A stretch of 64,000 nt of DNA from Azospira inquinata (GTDB lineage Bacteria; Pseudomonadota; Gammaproteobacteria; Burkholderiales; Rhodocyclaceae): NCBI RefSeq assembly GCF_018905915.1, contig NZ_CP064782.1:3162001-3226000 (forward strand), written 5' to 3'. A model generated the notes under the pieces. That model saw only the letters and a program-made list of their open reading frames with translations, made no database searches and was not told the DNA's origin. Position 1 is the stretch's first letter. Each line of letters starts with the position of its first letter. The translations under genes and the position numbers were made by a program. Shown here one piece after another: positions 56,782 through 64,000 of the stretch.

Positions 56782-59683
56782 CAAGACCTATGACGGTACC
56801 ACCGCCGTAGGAGGAGGGACTCTGATCGCTACCGGGGTCAATGGGGAGACCTTCACGGTCTCTGGTTCGGGGGATAGTTCCAACCTAAGCAGCAAAAACG
56901 TCCAAACCGGCACCACCCTCTCCAGCATCACCGGCCTGGCGCTAGGCACCAGCAGTAATGGCGGATTGGCCAGCAATTACAATCTCCTGGGCACCACCGG
57001 CAGCGTCTACTCGGTTTCCGCAAAAGCCGTTTCCTTGAGCGGCATTACCGCTAGCAACAAGGTTTACGATACTTCCGTCAGCGCCTCTCTGAACACGGCC
57101 AGCGCCACCCTGGCAGGCCGGGTCGGTGCAGACGACCTCTCCTTCACGGGCGTGGGGGTGGGCGCCTTCGCCGATAAGAATGTGGGTACGGGCAAGACGG
57201 TGACCGTCTCCGGCTACTCCCTTTCTGGTTCGGATGCAGGTAACTACACTCTGGCCCAACCCACCGGCCTTACCGCCAATATCACCAAGGCTAATCTGGA
57301 TGTCTCAGGCGTATCGGCCATTGATAAAACCTATGACACCACCACCGCCGCCACCTTGACGGGAACCGCCGCCATTTCCGCCCTGGGCAGCGATACGGTT
57401 ACTCTTGCCGGAACCGGGGCGGGCACCTTCGCCGACAAGAATGTGGGTACGGGTAAGGCGGTGACCGTCTCTGGCTACACCATTTCCGGCGCAGATGCGG
57501 GTAACTACAACCTAGTCCAACCCACGGGCCTTACCGCCAATATCACCAAGGCCAATCTAGGGGTTTCTGGGGTATCGGCCAGCAATAAAACCTACGATGC
57601 CACTGTTACGGCCACCTTGACGGGAACCGCCGCCGTCTCCGCCCTGGGTAGCGACGCGGTTACCCTTTCCGGCACCGGGACCGGCACCTTCGCCGACAAG
57701 AATGTGGGTACGGGCAAGGCGGTAACCATCTCTGGCTACACCATTTCCGGCGCGGATGCGGGTAACTACAACCTGGTCCAACCCACCGGCCTCACCGCTA
57801 ATATCACCAAAGCCGATCTAACGGTTTCTGGCTTATCGGCCAGCAGCAAGGTCTATGACACCACCACCGCCGCCACCTTGACGGGGACAGCCGCCATTTC
57901 CGCCCTGGGCAGCGACGCCGTTACCCTTTCCGGCACCGGGGCTGGCGCCTTTGCGGACAAGAATGTGGGTACGGGTAAGACGGTGACCGTCTCTGGCTAC
58001 ACCATTTCCGGCGCGGATGCGGGCAACTACAACCTGGTTCAATCCGCTGGCCTCACCGCCAATATCACCAAGGCAGATATGGCCCTCTCCGGATTGTCCG
58101 CCAGCAGCAAGATCTACGACGCCACCACTGCCGCCACCTTGTCCGGCACCGCCACCGTTTCCGCCCTGGGCAGCGACACGGTTACCCTTTCCGGTACCGG
58201 GGTAGGAAATTTTGCGGACAAGAATGTGGGTACGGGCAAGGCGGTGACCGTCTCCGGCTATACCCTTTCTGGCGCGGACGCGGGAAACTACAACCTAGTC
58301 GCCCCCGCTAGTCTTACCGCCAATATCACCAAGGCCAATCTAGCCGTCTCCGGCGTCACGGCCAGCAACAAGGTCTATGACGGTACAGCTGCTGCCACCC
58401 TAGCGGGGAGTGCCGCCGTTTCCGCCCTGGGCAGCGATACGGTTACCCTTAACGGAACCGGGGCAGGCACCTTTGCGGACAAGAATGCGGGCACGGGCAA
58501 GGCGGTAACCGTCTCGGGCTACACTATTTCCGGCGCGGATGCGGGCAACTATAACCTGGTCCAGCCCGCTGGTCTCACCGCTGATATCACCAAAGCCAAT
58601 CTGACCTTGAGTGGTAGCAAGACCTATGACGGTACCACCGCCGTGGGAGGAAGTACGCTCACCGCAGCCGGGGTCAACGGGGAAACCTTCACGGTCTCCG
58701 GCTCGGGGGATAGCTCCAACCTAGCCAGCAAAAACGTCCAAACCGGCTCCACCTTAAGCAGCGTCACTGGCCTAACCTTGGGCGCCAGTGGAAATGGCGG
58801 TCTGGCCAGCAATTACAATACCTTGGGCGCTACCGGCAGCACCTACTCCGTCGCCGCCAAGCCCCTGACCCTCAGTGGCATTACCGCCAGCGATAAGGTT
58901 TATGACGGTTCCGTCGCCGCCACCCTGAACACCACCGGAGTCACCTATACGGGGCTTATCGGTGGGGACAGCGTTTCCTTCGGCGGCACCGGCGTCGGCG
59001 CCTTCGCCAACAAAAACGTAGGCACCAATAAGGTGGTGACGGTCTCCGGCTACACCCTTTCCGGCACGGATGCGGGCAACTACACCCTGGCCCAGCCTAC
59101 CGGCCTTACCGCCTCGATTACCCCGGCCAACTTGATGGTTTCCGGTATTACCGCCAGCAATAAGAGCTTTGATGGGAACACCTCCGCCACCGTGAGCACG
59201 GCCCAGTCCCAGCTTTCCGGGAAAATTGCTGGGGATGACGTCACCGTTGCCGCCACCGGTAGCTTCGCTGACCCGGGCCCCGGCAACGGCAAATCCGTCA
59301 ATTTGCAGAGCACCTATGGGGGGAGTGATGTGGGGAATTACCACATTACGGGCCAAACCGTGGCCTACGCGGATATTTTCCCGGCCCAGGCCACCACGCC
59401 TCCCGCCCCCCTTCCCCCGGTGATTCAAAACACCGTCACCCAGGTTCAGTCAGCCATCCTGCCTCCCCAGGCAGCCACCCAACCCCAAGCCCTCAGTCTG
59501 TCTTCCACCCTGACCATCCAGCAAAGTAGCGGGGAAAGCGGCCAGGGTTCCAGCACACCGCCCACCCGAGGAGCTTCCGGCATTGCCACGGCGGTCGCCG
59601 GCTTTGGCCAGGGCGGCCCCACCCTGCAAATCCTCAATGGGGGGGTACGCCTCCCGGATAACGCGCCTCTTATCACGGAATAA
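56771..59683 (+). CDS. TpsA adhesin, C-terminal repeat part (same gene, separated by a frameshift)
   Basis: About 970 residues continuing the adhesin. It consists of YDG/MBG-type repeats of about 86 residues with the pattern SASNKVYDGTTAATLTGTAA, ALGSDTVTLSGTGAGTFADK, NVGTGKAVTVSGYTISGADA and GNYNLVQPTGLTANITKANL. Five near-identical copies run from about 57290 to 58600, and a longer module occurs at both ends. The C-terminus (from about residue 880) is Pro-rich and ends VRLPDNAPLITE. No independent signal or ribosome binding site is seen at its nominal start, so it is not expected to be a separate secreted protein. Confidence 0.8.
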   Translation: MSGSKTYDGTTAVGGGTLIATGVNGETFTVSGSGDSSNLSSKNVQTGTTLSSITGLALGTSSNGGLASNYNLLGTTGSVYSVSAKAVSLSGITASNKVYDTSVSASLNTASATLAGRVGADDLSFTGVGVGAFADKNVGTGKTVTVSGYSLSGSDAGNYTLAQPTGLTANITKANLDVSGVSAIDKTYDTTTAATLTGTAAISALGSDTVTLAGTGAGTFADKNVGTGKAVTVSGYTISGADAGNYNLVQPTGLTANITKANLGVSGVSASNKTYDATVTATLTGTAAVSALGSDAVTLSGTGTGTFADKNVGTGKAVTISGYTISGADAGNYNLVQPTGLTANITKADLTVSGLSASSKVYDTTTAATLTGTAAISALGSDAVTLSGTGAGAFADKNVGTGKTVTVSGYTISGADAGNYNLVQSAGLTANITKADMALSGLSASSKIYDATTAATLSGTATVSALGSDTVTLSGTGVGNFADKNVGTGKAVTVSGYTLSGADAGNYNLVAPASLTANITKANLAVSGVTASNKVYDGTAAATLAGSAAVSALGSDTVTLNGTGAGTFADKNAGTGKAVTVSGYTISGADAGNYNLVQPAGLTADITKANLTLSGSKTYDGTTAVGGSTLTAAGVNGETFTVSGSGDSSNLASKNVQTGSTLSSVTGLTLGASGNGGLASNYNTLGATGSTYSVAAKPLTLSGITASDKVYDGSVAATLNTTGVTYTGLIGGDSVSFGGTGVGAFANKNVGTNKVVTVSGYTLSGTDAGNYTLAQPTGLTASITPANLMVSGITASNKSFDGNTSATVSTAQSQLSGKIAGDDVTVAATGSFADPGPGNGKSVNLQSTYGGSDVGNYHITGQTVAYADIFPAQATTPPAPLPPVIQNTVTQVQSAILPPQAATQPQALSLSSTLTIQQSSGESGQGSSTPPTRGASGIATAVAGFGQGGPTLQILNGGVRLPDNAPLITE
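57290..58600 (+). repeat. tandem 258-bp coding repeats in the adhesin
   Basis: Five near-identical units of 258 bp start about 57290, 57548, 57806, 58064 and 58322, each encoding an 86-residue YDG/MBG repeat. A longer module (SKTYDGTTAVGG to the start of the next repeat, about 530 bp) occurs before them at about 56770 and after them at about 58610. Confidence 0.8.
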
Positions 59684-59686
59684 TCC

Positions 59687-61378
59687 ATGTCCAGCAAATC
59701 CCCGGCTTTCTCTCGCCCCCTCTGGGTCGTCGCCCTATGGGGCGCCTTCAATACGGCCTATGGGGCAGATGCGGCTCCCCTGCCCGGGGCCGGCTCCATT
59801 CTTCAGGAAATCAAACCGCCCGCCCCAGCCGCCCCCCCTGCCCGAGCTCCGGAGTTAAATTATCCGAGCCACCAGGTCGCTCCCTCCCAGGACACCACCC
59901 TGTTCTCTGTGGAGAAAATCGAGTTTTCCGGCAATACCCTGTTTTCCAGCCAAATCCTGCATTCCCTGGTGGCTGACGGGGAAGGCAAGAAGTTGAATCT
60001 GGCGAGTCTGCAAGAGATCGCGGCCCGGATTACGGAGTACTACCGCCAGCAGGGCTACCCCCTTTCCCGGGCCTACATTCCGCCCCAGTCCATTAGCCAG
60101 GGGGTGGTGACCATCAAGGTGCTTGAGGTCAAATACGGGGAGGTCCACCTGCAAAACTCCAGCCGGGTGGATAACTCCCTCGTCAATGCCACCCTGGCGC
60201 CCCTGGGCAATGGGGAGGCCATTCAGAGTCAAACCCTGGACCGAGCCCTGTTGCTCCTATCCGACCTACCGGAACTCCAGGTAGGCGCCACCCTGAAACC
60301 CGGACGGAACGTGGGCAGCTCGGACCTGGAGGTGGAAGCCCTCCCGAGAACCACCAGCTACGCCAATCTGAATCTGGACAACTACGGTAACCGCTACATC
60401 GGCCGAACCCGCTTGACTGGCACGGGTTACCTACTCAATCCCCTGCGCCACGGGGACACCCTGACCGCTTCCGCCATCACCACCGGGGAAGGCATGAATT
60501 ACGGCCGCCTGGGCTACGACATCACCCTGAATGGCCAAGGCACTCGCCTGGGGGGAAGCTATTCCACCCTGTATTACAAGCTCAGCGGCACGGCCAGCGC
60601 CCTGGACGCCCACGGCACGGCGGATATCACCAGCCTATGGGTTAAACACCCCCTGATTCGGGGCAAACAATTCAACCTCTACGGCCAGGTTGAATTCGAT
60701 GCCAAGCAACTGCGGGACCACGTGGATACCAGCCAGACCAAGACGGATCGGAAGCTGGCTAACTGGGTGCTGAGTCTGAACGGGGACCATCGGGACGGGC
60801 TGCTGGGAGGAGGTGTCAATGTCTGGAGCCTGGGATGGACCTCCGGCCAGGTTAGCTTTGACAATCGGGAAGCCAAATCGGCGGACGCTCAAACCGCCAA
60901 ATCCTCCGGAGGCTTCGCCAAAGTTAACGGCAATTTCTCCCGGCTCCAGGGGCTCACCGCCAAGGACTCCCTCTACCTGAATCTGTCCTTTCAATGGGCC
61001 AATGAAAACCTGGATTCTGGGGAAAAAATGTCCGTCGGCGGTCCTTACAATGTGCGCGCCTACGATATTGGCGCCGTTTCAGGAGACAGCGGCTACCTGG
61101 GCACCCTGGAATACCATCGGGACCTGGGCAATATGGGGGGCGGCAATCTGCAAGGCGTCGCCTTCCTGGATAGCGCCCACGTCAACGTGAATCGCCACCC
61201 CTGGACCGCCAGCAGTAATAGCGCCACCCTATCCGGGGCAGGCCTGGGGGCCAACTGGAACGGGCCGGACCTGTGGCGGGTGAGCGTTTATGTCGCTTCC
61301 CGGATAGGCGCCCAACCCACCCTGGTCACCAAGCCCAGCCAATTTACCGGCTGGCTGGTGATCAATAAGGCTTTCTAA
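59687..61378 (+). CDS. TpsB outer-membrane transporter (FhaC/ShlB family)
   Basis: A 563-residue outer-membrane protein that exports the adjacent adhesin. It has a signal peptide (MSSKSPAFSRPLWVVALWGAF region), a Pro-rich linker, a POTRA_2 domain (FSVEKIEFSGNTLFSSQIL to ITEYYRQQGYPLSRAYIPPQ), and a C-terminal 16-strand barrel with motifs such as MSVGGPYNVRAYDIG, a VRGY-like plug motif. The barrel ends with an aromatic residue (KAF), as expected for BAM-dependent insertion. It starts 4 bp after the adhesin stop. A hairpin without a T-run follows near 61390. Confidence 0.92.
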   Translation: MSSKSPAFSRPLWVVALWGAFNTAYGADAAPLPGAGSILQEIKPPAPAAPPARAPELNYPSHQVAPSQDTTLFSVEKIEFSGNTLFSSQILHSLVADGEGKKLNLASLQEIAARITEYYRQQGYPLSRAYIPPQSISQGVVTIKVLEVKYGEVHLQNSSRVDNSLVNATLAPLGNGEAIQSQTLDRALLLLSDLPELQVGATLKPGRNVGSSDLEVEALPRTTSYANLNLDNYGNRYIGRTRLTGTGYLLNPLRHGDTLTASAITTGEGMNYGRLGYDITLNGQGTRLGGSYSTLYYKLSGTASALDAHGTADITSLWVKHPLIRGKQFNLYGQVEFDAKQLRDHVDTSQTKTDRKLANWVLSLNGDHRDGLLGGGVNVWSLGWTSGQVSFDNREAKSADAQTAKSSGGFAKVNGNFSRLQGLTAKDSLYLNLSFQWANENLDSGEKMSVGGPYNVRAYDIGAVSGDSGYLGTLEYHRDLGNMGGGNLQGVAFLDSAHVNVNRHPWTASSNSATLSGAGLGANWNGPDLWRVSVYVASRIGAQPTLVTKPSQFTGWLVINKAF

Positions 61379-61438
61379 GGAGAAAGGAACCTGCCCCGAC
61401 CCGGGGGGCAGGCCGCTTTCCTGGCAGGCAAAAGGAAA

Positions 61439-62566
61439 CTACTTCAAATCCGCCGTTACCGCCGCATGGCGCAGTTTGCGGGCATAGGCATGGCGGGCCC
61501 GAAGGCGGGGATCGTTGAGGATCTGCCCCAGGGTTTCCCCCAACACCATCACCACCCCCAGCAGGGGCAGCACTAGCATTAAACCGGCCACTCCAGCCAC
61601 CGCGCCCCCCACGAAGATCATCAGAACCGTGAGCAAGGGGTGAAGGTGGAGACTACGGCCAATGGTGAGGGGCATGAAAAAGAAGTCATCCAACATGCGC
61701 ACAAAAAGAAATAGGGCAATGGTGCCGTAAGCCATGCCCGGATTGCCGGGGAAATCCGTGGCGGCCACCAGGACCACCAGGGCACAGCCGATGATGGAAC
61801 CCACATAGGGCACCCAGGCCAGCACCGCCGTCACCACCCCCAGCAACAGGGGAGTGGACATGCCCAATAGCCAGAGGCCAATGCCCAGGGCGGACGCATC
61901 CAGGGCCGTCAGTTTCAGCAGGCCTTGGAAATAAAGCCGAGCCGTCCGGTCCAGCTCGTCCAGTAGGGACAGGGTGCGTTCAAAAAAGGCATTGGGGACG
62001 GATTTAACGATGAATTTCTTCAGACGCCGTCCATCCCGCAAAAAGAAAAAGGCCATGAACGGCGCCAGCAGCAGGGAGGGTAGCCAAGCCGCCAAATTCA
62101 CCAGGGCCGTGGCCAGATAGCGATTCACAAAGGTGGAGGAGAAATTCCTAATGCCTTTGCGCACCTCTTCCGACCAGTGGGCGTGGGCCAGCAGATCCGT
62201 GCTGCGTTCCAAGCGCCCCAGGGCATGGACAATGAAACGTATGCCCCCTTCCAGGTAATGGGCCACCCAGTCCTGCCAGCTCACCGCGTGATTGGCGATC
62301 CAGGGGGCAGCCAGGGCCAGGGCGCCCCCCATGGCGCTGAAGGCCACCCCGGCCACAATGGCGGCCGCCCGTTCCACGGAAACGCCAGCCAGGACCAGGC
62401 GCCCCTGCCAGGGCAACAGGGTGTAATAGATCACCAGGGCCAGTAGAAACGGCACCACCAGCCACAGCACCTGCTGGAAAACCACCAGCAACAGACTAGT
62501 GGTGGCCAGAATAGCCAGCCACACCAGGGGTCCGGCGGCGATGGTGTGCCGGGAGTAATGGCTCAC
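61439..62566 (-). CDS. AI-2E family transporter (YdgG/PerM-like permease)
   Basis: A 375-residue inner-membrane protein of the AI-2E/UPF0118 family, with about eight membrane helices, a long central amphipathic region (residues about 90-210), and the typical LPSLLLAPFMAFFFLRDGRRLK and VLAWVPYVGSIIG motifs. Members include PerM and TqsA-like permeases; substrates vary from autoinducer-2 to Na+/H+ and are not deducible here. It overlaps the cyclic-nucleotide-binding gene by 4 bp, so they are co-expressed. Confidence 0.88.
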   Translation of the reverse strand: MSHYSRHTIAAGPLVWLAILATTSLLLVVFQQVLWLVVPFLLALVIYYTLLPWQGRLVLAGVSVERAAAIVAGVAFSAMGGALALAAPWIANHAVSWQDWVAHYLEGGIRFIVHALGRLERSTDLLAHAHWSEEVRKGIRNFSSTFVNRYLATALVNLAAWLPSLLLAPFMAFFFLRDGRRLKKFIVKSVPNAFFERTLSLLDELDRTARLYFQGLLKLTALDASALGIGLWLLGMSTPLLLGVVTAVLAWVPYVGSIIGCALVVLVAATDFPGNPGMAYGTIALFLFVRMLDDFFFMPLTIGRSLHLHPLLTVLMIFVGGAVAGVAGLMLVLPLLGVVMVLGETLGQILNDPRLRARHAYARKLRHAAVTADLK

Positions 62567-63033
62567 AGCACCTCCCGGCGCCCTTGGGCCAGGGCCGCAT
62601 TACGCAGGCGGTGGCCCAGATGGCGGGCCAGCTGGAGGGAAATCTTAGAGGCGATCACCGCGTGGGTCTCCAGCAACTGGAGAAATTCGCCCCGGAACAT
62701 GACCACCAGACTGGAATCTTCCATGGCCCGGGCCTGGGAAGTGCGGTGGATATCGTCGTCCAGCAGGGCCAGTTCGCCGAAAAAGCTACCGGCCTCATGT
62801 TCTCCCAGGGCATGGGGGCTGGTATCCGGATTGAAAATCCCAACCCGGCCCTGGAGCACAATATAAATGCCCTGGCCTTCTTCCCCCGCATCGAAAATCA
62901 CTTCCCCCGCCAGGTAATAGCGCTCGTGGAGCATCATTTCGATGATGTTCAATTCCCGCCGGGTCAGGCCCCGGAACAGGGAAATGGATTCCAAACGCTT
63001 CAATCTGGGGGAAGTTTTCGTAAAACCGAACAT
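62563..63033 (-). CDS. cyclic nucleotide-binding domain protein
   Basis: A 156-residue protein that is a single cNMP-binding domain: FRGLTRRELNIIEMMLHERY, GEVIFDAGEEGQGIYIVLQG, ESFG-like GSFFGELALLDDDIHRTSQA, and SLVVMFRGEFLQLLE. The helix-turn-helix of Crp/Fnr regulators is absent, so it is probably a non-DNA-binding sensor or a subunit regulating the coupled permease. The phosphate-binding Arg position is occupied in ALLDDDIHRTSQARA. It is divergent from moaA. Confidence 0.87.
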   Translation of the reverse strand: MFGFTKTSPRLKRLESISLFRGLTRRELNIIEMMLHERYYLAGEVIFDAGEEGQGIYIVLQGRVGIFNPDTSPHALGEHEAGSFFGELALLDDDIHRTSQARAMEDSSLVVMFRGEFLQLLETHAVIASKISLQLARHLGHRLRNAALAQGRREVL

Positions 63034-63328
63034 GGGGGCGCCAAACGGAGGGATTTCTTCACATCATAAGCCAAGCACCATTATGGAAAAAGCCGGATGG
63101 GCCTTATTCATCCCGCCCCATGGTGAGATGTCGCTAGAACGCTACAATTCCAGCAAGCAAACGGAAAAGAAAAGGCAGCCCGGCATCAGCCAATCACCCC
63201 GAGTGAAGGAACCTCCTAAATTGCTGAGGTTTTTCGGCTTTCTTTCTTTTTCTTTCAATTTCCCAACCCCGGGCAAACTTTCCTTCTTTCTCCCTGGTCC
63301 AATTTATACCACCCCCCCATCCCCTTCC
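63034..63328. other. intergenic region upstream of moaA
   Basis: No gene is seen. AACCTC / GAGGTT near 63210-63233, followed by a pyrimidine-rich run, could be a weak hairpin. A Moco riboswitch would be plausible here but was not recognised. The last 30 bases are C-rich and lack a Shine-Dalgarno sequence. Confidence 0.45.
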
Positions 63329-64000
63329 ATGCCCTCTTTCGCCCCCCCCCTCCCCGTTGCAGACCCTTTTGGGCGAAAAATCACCTATCTGCGCCTTTCT
63401 CTCACGGACCGGTGCAACTTCCGTTGCACTTATTGCATGGCAGAGGACATGGAATTTCTGCCCCGGGCCAGCATTCTCACCCTGGAAGAAAACCTGCGCC
63501 TAGCCCGCATTTTCGTGTCCCTGGGGGTGGAAAAACTGCGATTAACCGGCGGAGAGCCCATGGTGCGCCATAACTTCCTCTGGCTGGTGGAGCAACTCGG
63601 GGCCCTGCCCGGGCTTCAGGAACTGGTCATGACCACCAACGGTTCCCTGCTTACCCGCTACGGGAGGGATTTGGCTAAAGCAGGGGTAAAACGCCTTAAT
63701 GTCAGCCTGGACAGCCTGAACCCCGCCACTTTTCAGCGGATTACCCGCACGGACCGGCTAGCCCTGGTGCTGGAGGGGATCCAGGCGGCCCAGGCGGCCG
63801 GCCTTGGCCCCATCAAGCTCAACACGGTAATGCAGCGGGGCATCAACGACGGAGAATTGGTAAGCCTGACCCGGTACGCCCTGGGCCAGGGGTTGGATAT
63901 CGCTTTTATTGAGGAAATGCCCCTGGGGGACCTGGGCCACGGCAGGAACACCACCTTTTACAGCGCGGAGGAAGCCCTAACCCAGCTTAAGAGGGAATTC
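63329..64000 (+). CDS. moaA: GTP 3',8-cyclase MoaA (5' part, runs off the window)
   Basis: The first 224 residues of the radical-SAM enzyme that starts molybdopterin synthesis. It begins MPSFAPPLPVADPFGRKITY, with the radical-SAM cluster motif DRCNFRCTYCM (CX3CX2C) near residue 30, KLRLTGGEPMVRHNF, and TTNGSLLTRYG and LNVSLDSLNP segments. The second Fe-S site is beyond the edge. No alternative upstream start is evident; no ribosome binding site is visible. Confidence 0.94.
   Translation, partial: MPSFAPPLPVADPFGRKITYLRLSLTDRCNFRCTYCMAEDMEFLPRASILTLEENLRLARIFVSLGVEKLRLTGGEPMVRHNFLWLVEQLGALPGLQELVMTTNGSLLTRYGRDLAKAGVKRLNVSLDSLNPATFQRITRTDRLALVLEGIQAAQAAGLGPIKLNTVMQRGINDGELVSLTRYALGQGLDIAFIEEMPLGDLGHGRNTTFYSAEEALTQLKREF

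Noticed and set aside
57290..58600. CRISPR array, because of regular repeats
   Set aside because: Repeats are 258 bp, coding, and encode YDG/MBG protein repeats in one frame.
63034..63328. Moco riboswitch upstream of moaA
   Set aside because: No convincing match by eye; a covariance-model search would be needed.

Overview
The window looks like the chromosome of a GC-rich betaproteobacterium, most likely of the Rhodocyclaceae (Azospira/Dechlorosoma-like). This is inferred from gene content and order, not from a search. Supporting signs are EF-P with Arg32 next to EarP, the rpoE-rseC-grx-lepA-lepB-rnc-era-recO-pdxJ-acpS-nagZ run, the yceD-rpmF-plsX-fabHDG-acpP-fabF run, and uvrC-pgsA followed by Gly/Cys/Leu tRNAs.

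Region 1 (1 to about 5.65 kb) is accessory DNA. A large gene on the minus strand runs off the left edge. It encodes a STAND-type NTPase with an N-terminal PD-(D/E)XK nuclease-like domain, the architecture of Avs-type antiviral sensors. An unrecognised gene lies upstream on the same strand. Next come a frameshifted, truncated gene and a 1.2-kb IS3-family element with clear terminal inverted repeats, no visible target duplication and a nonsense mutation in orfA. A gene-poor stretch full of TGTTGC/GCAACA words then leads into the core genome.

Region 2 (5.65 to 17.2 kb) is core genome: crcB and a DUF190 gene; a minus-strand cluster mltG-tmk-holB-pilZ-tatD-ankyrin protein; ygfZ, an NRDE-family gene, an L,D-transpeptidase, tadA, a small basic protein bracketed by two identical palindromes, a GNAT, a DUF1178 gene and mgtC. 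Region 3 (17.2 to 22.9 kb) holds four tRNA genes, pgsA-uvrC-udg and earP-efp. Region 4 (22.9 to 34.2 kb) is the nagZ to rpoE block plus nadB. Region 5 (33.7 to 40.4 kb) is the fatty-acid and phospholipid synthesis operon. Region 6 (40.5 to 52.2 kb) carries maf, an RsmI-like methyltransferase, sppA-Rieske-gph-rluC, rne with a leader of about 400 nt, a low-molecular-weight phosphatase, uvrB and an aromatic aminotransferase.

Region 7 (52.2 to 61.4 kb) is a cell-surface locus transcribed rightward: a secreted tail-collar-domain protein, a Sel1-repeat protein, a very large two-partner-secretion adhesin with many YDG/MBG-type repeats, and its TpsB transporter. The adhesin reading frame is broken once by an apparent one-base insertion. 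Region 8 (61.4 kb to the end) has an AI-2E family permease, a cyclic-nucleotide-binding protein and the start of moaA.

The best candidates for something new are the nuclease-STAND gene with its unknown neighbour, the paired palindromes around the small basic protein at 15 kb, the hairpin abutting lepA, rpoE without rseA/rseB, and the collar/Sel1/TPS surface cluster.
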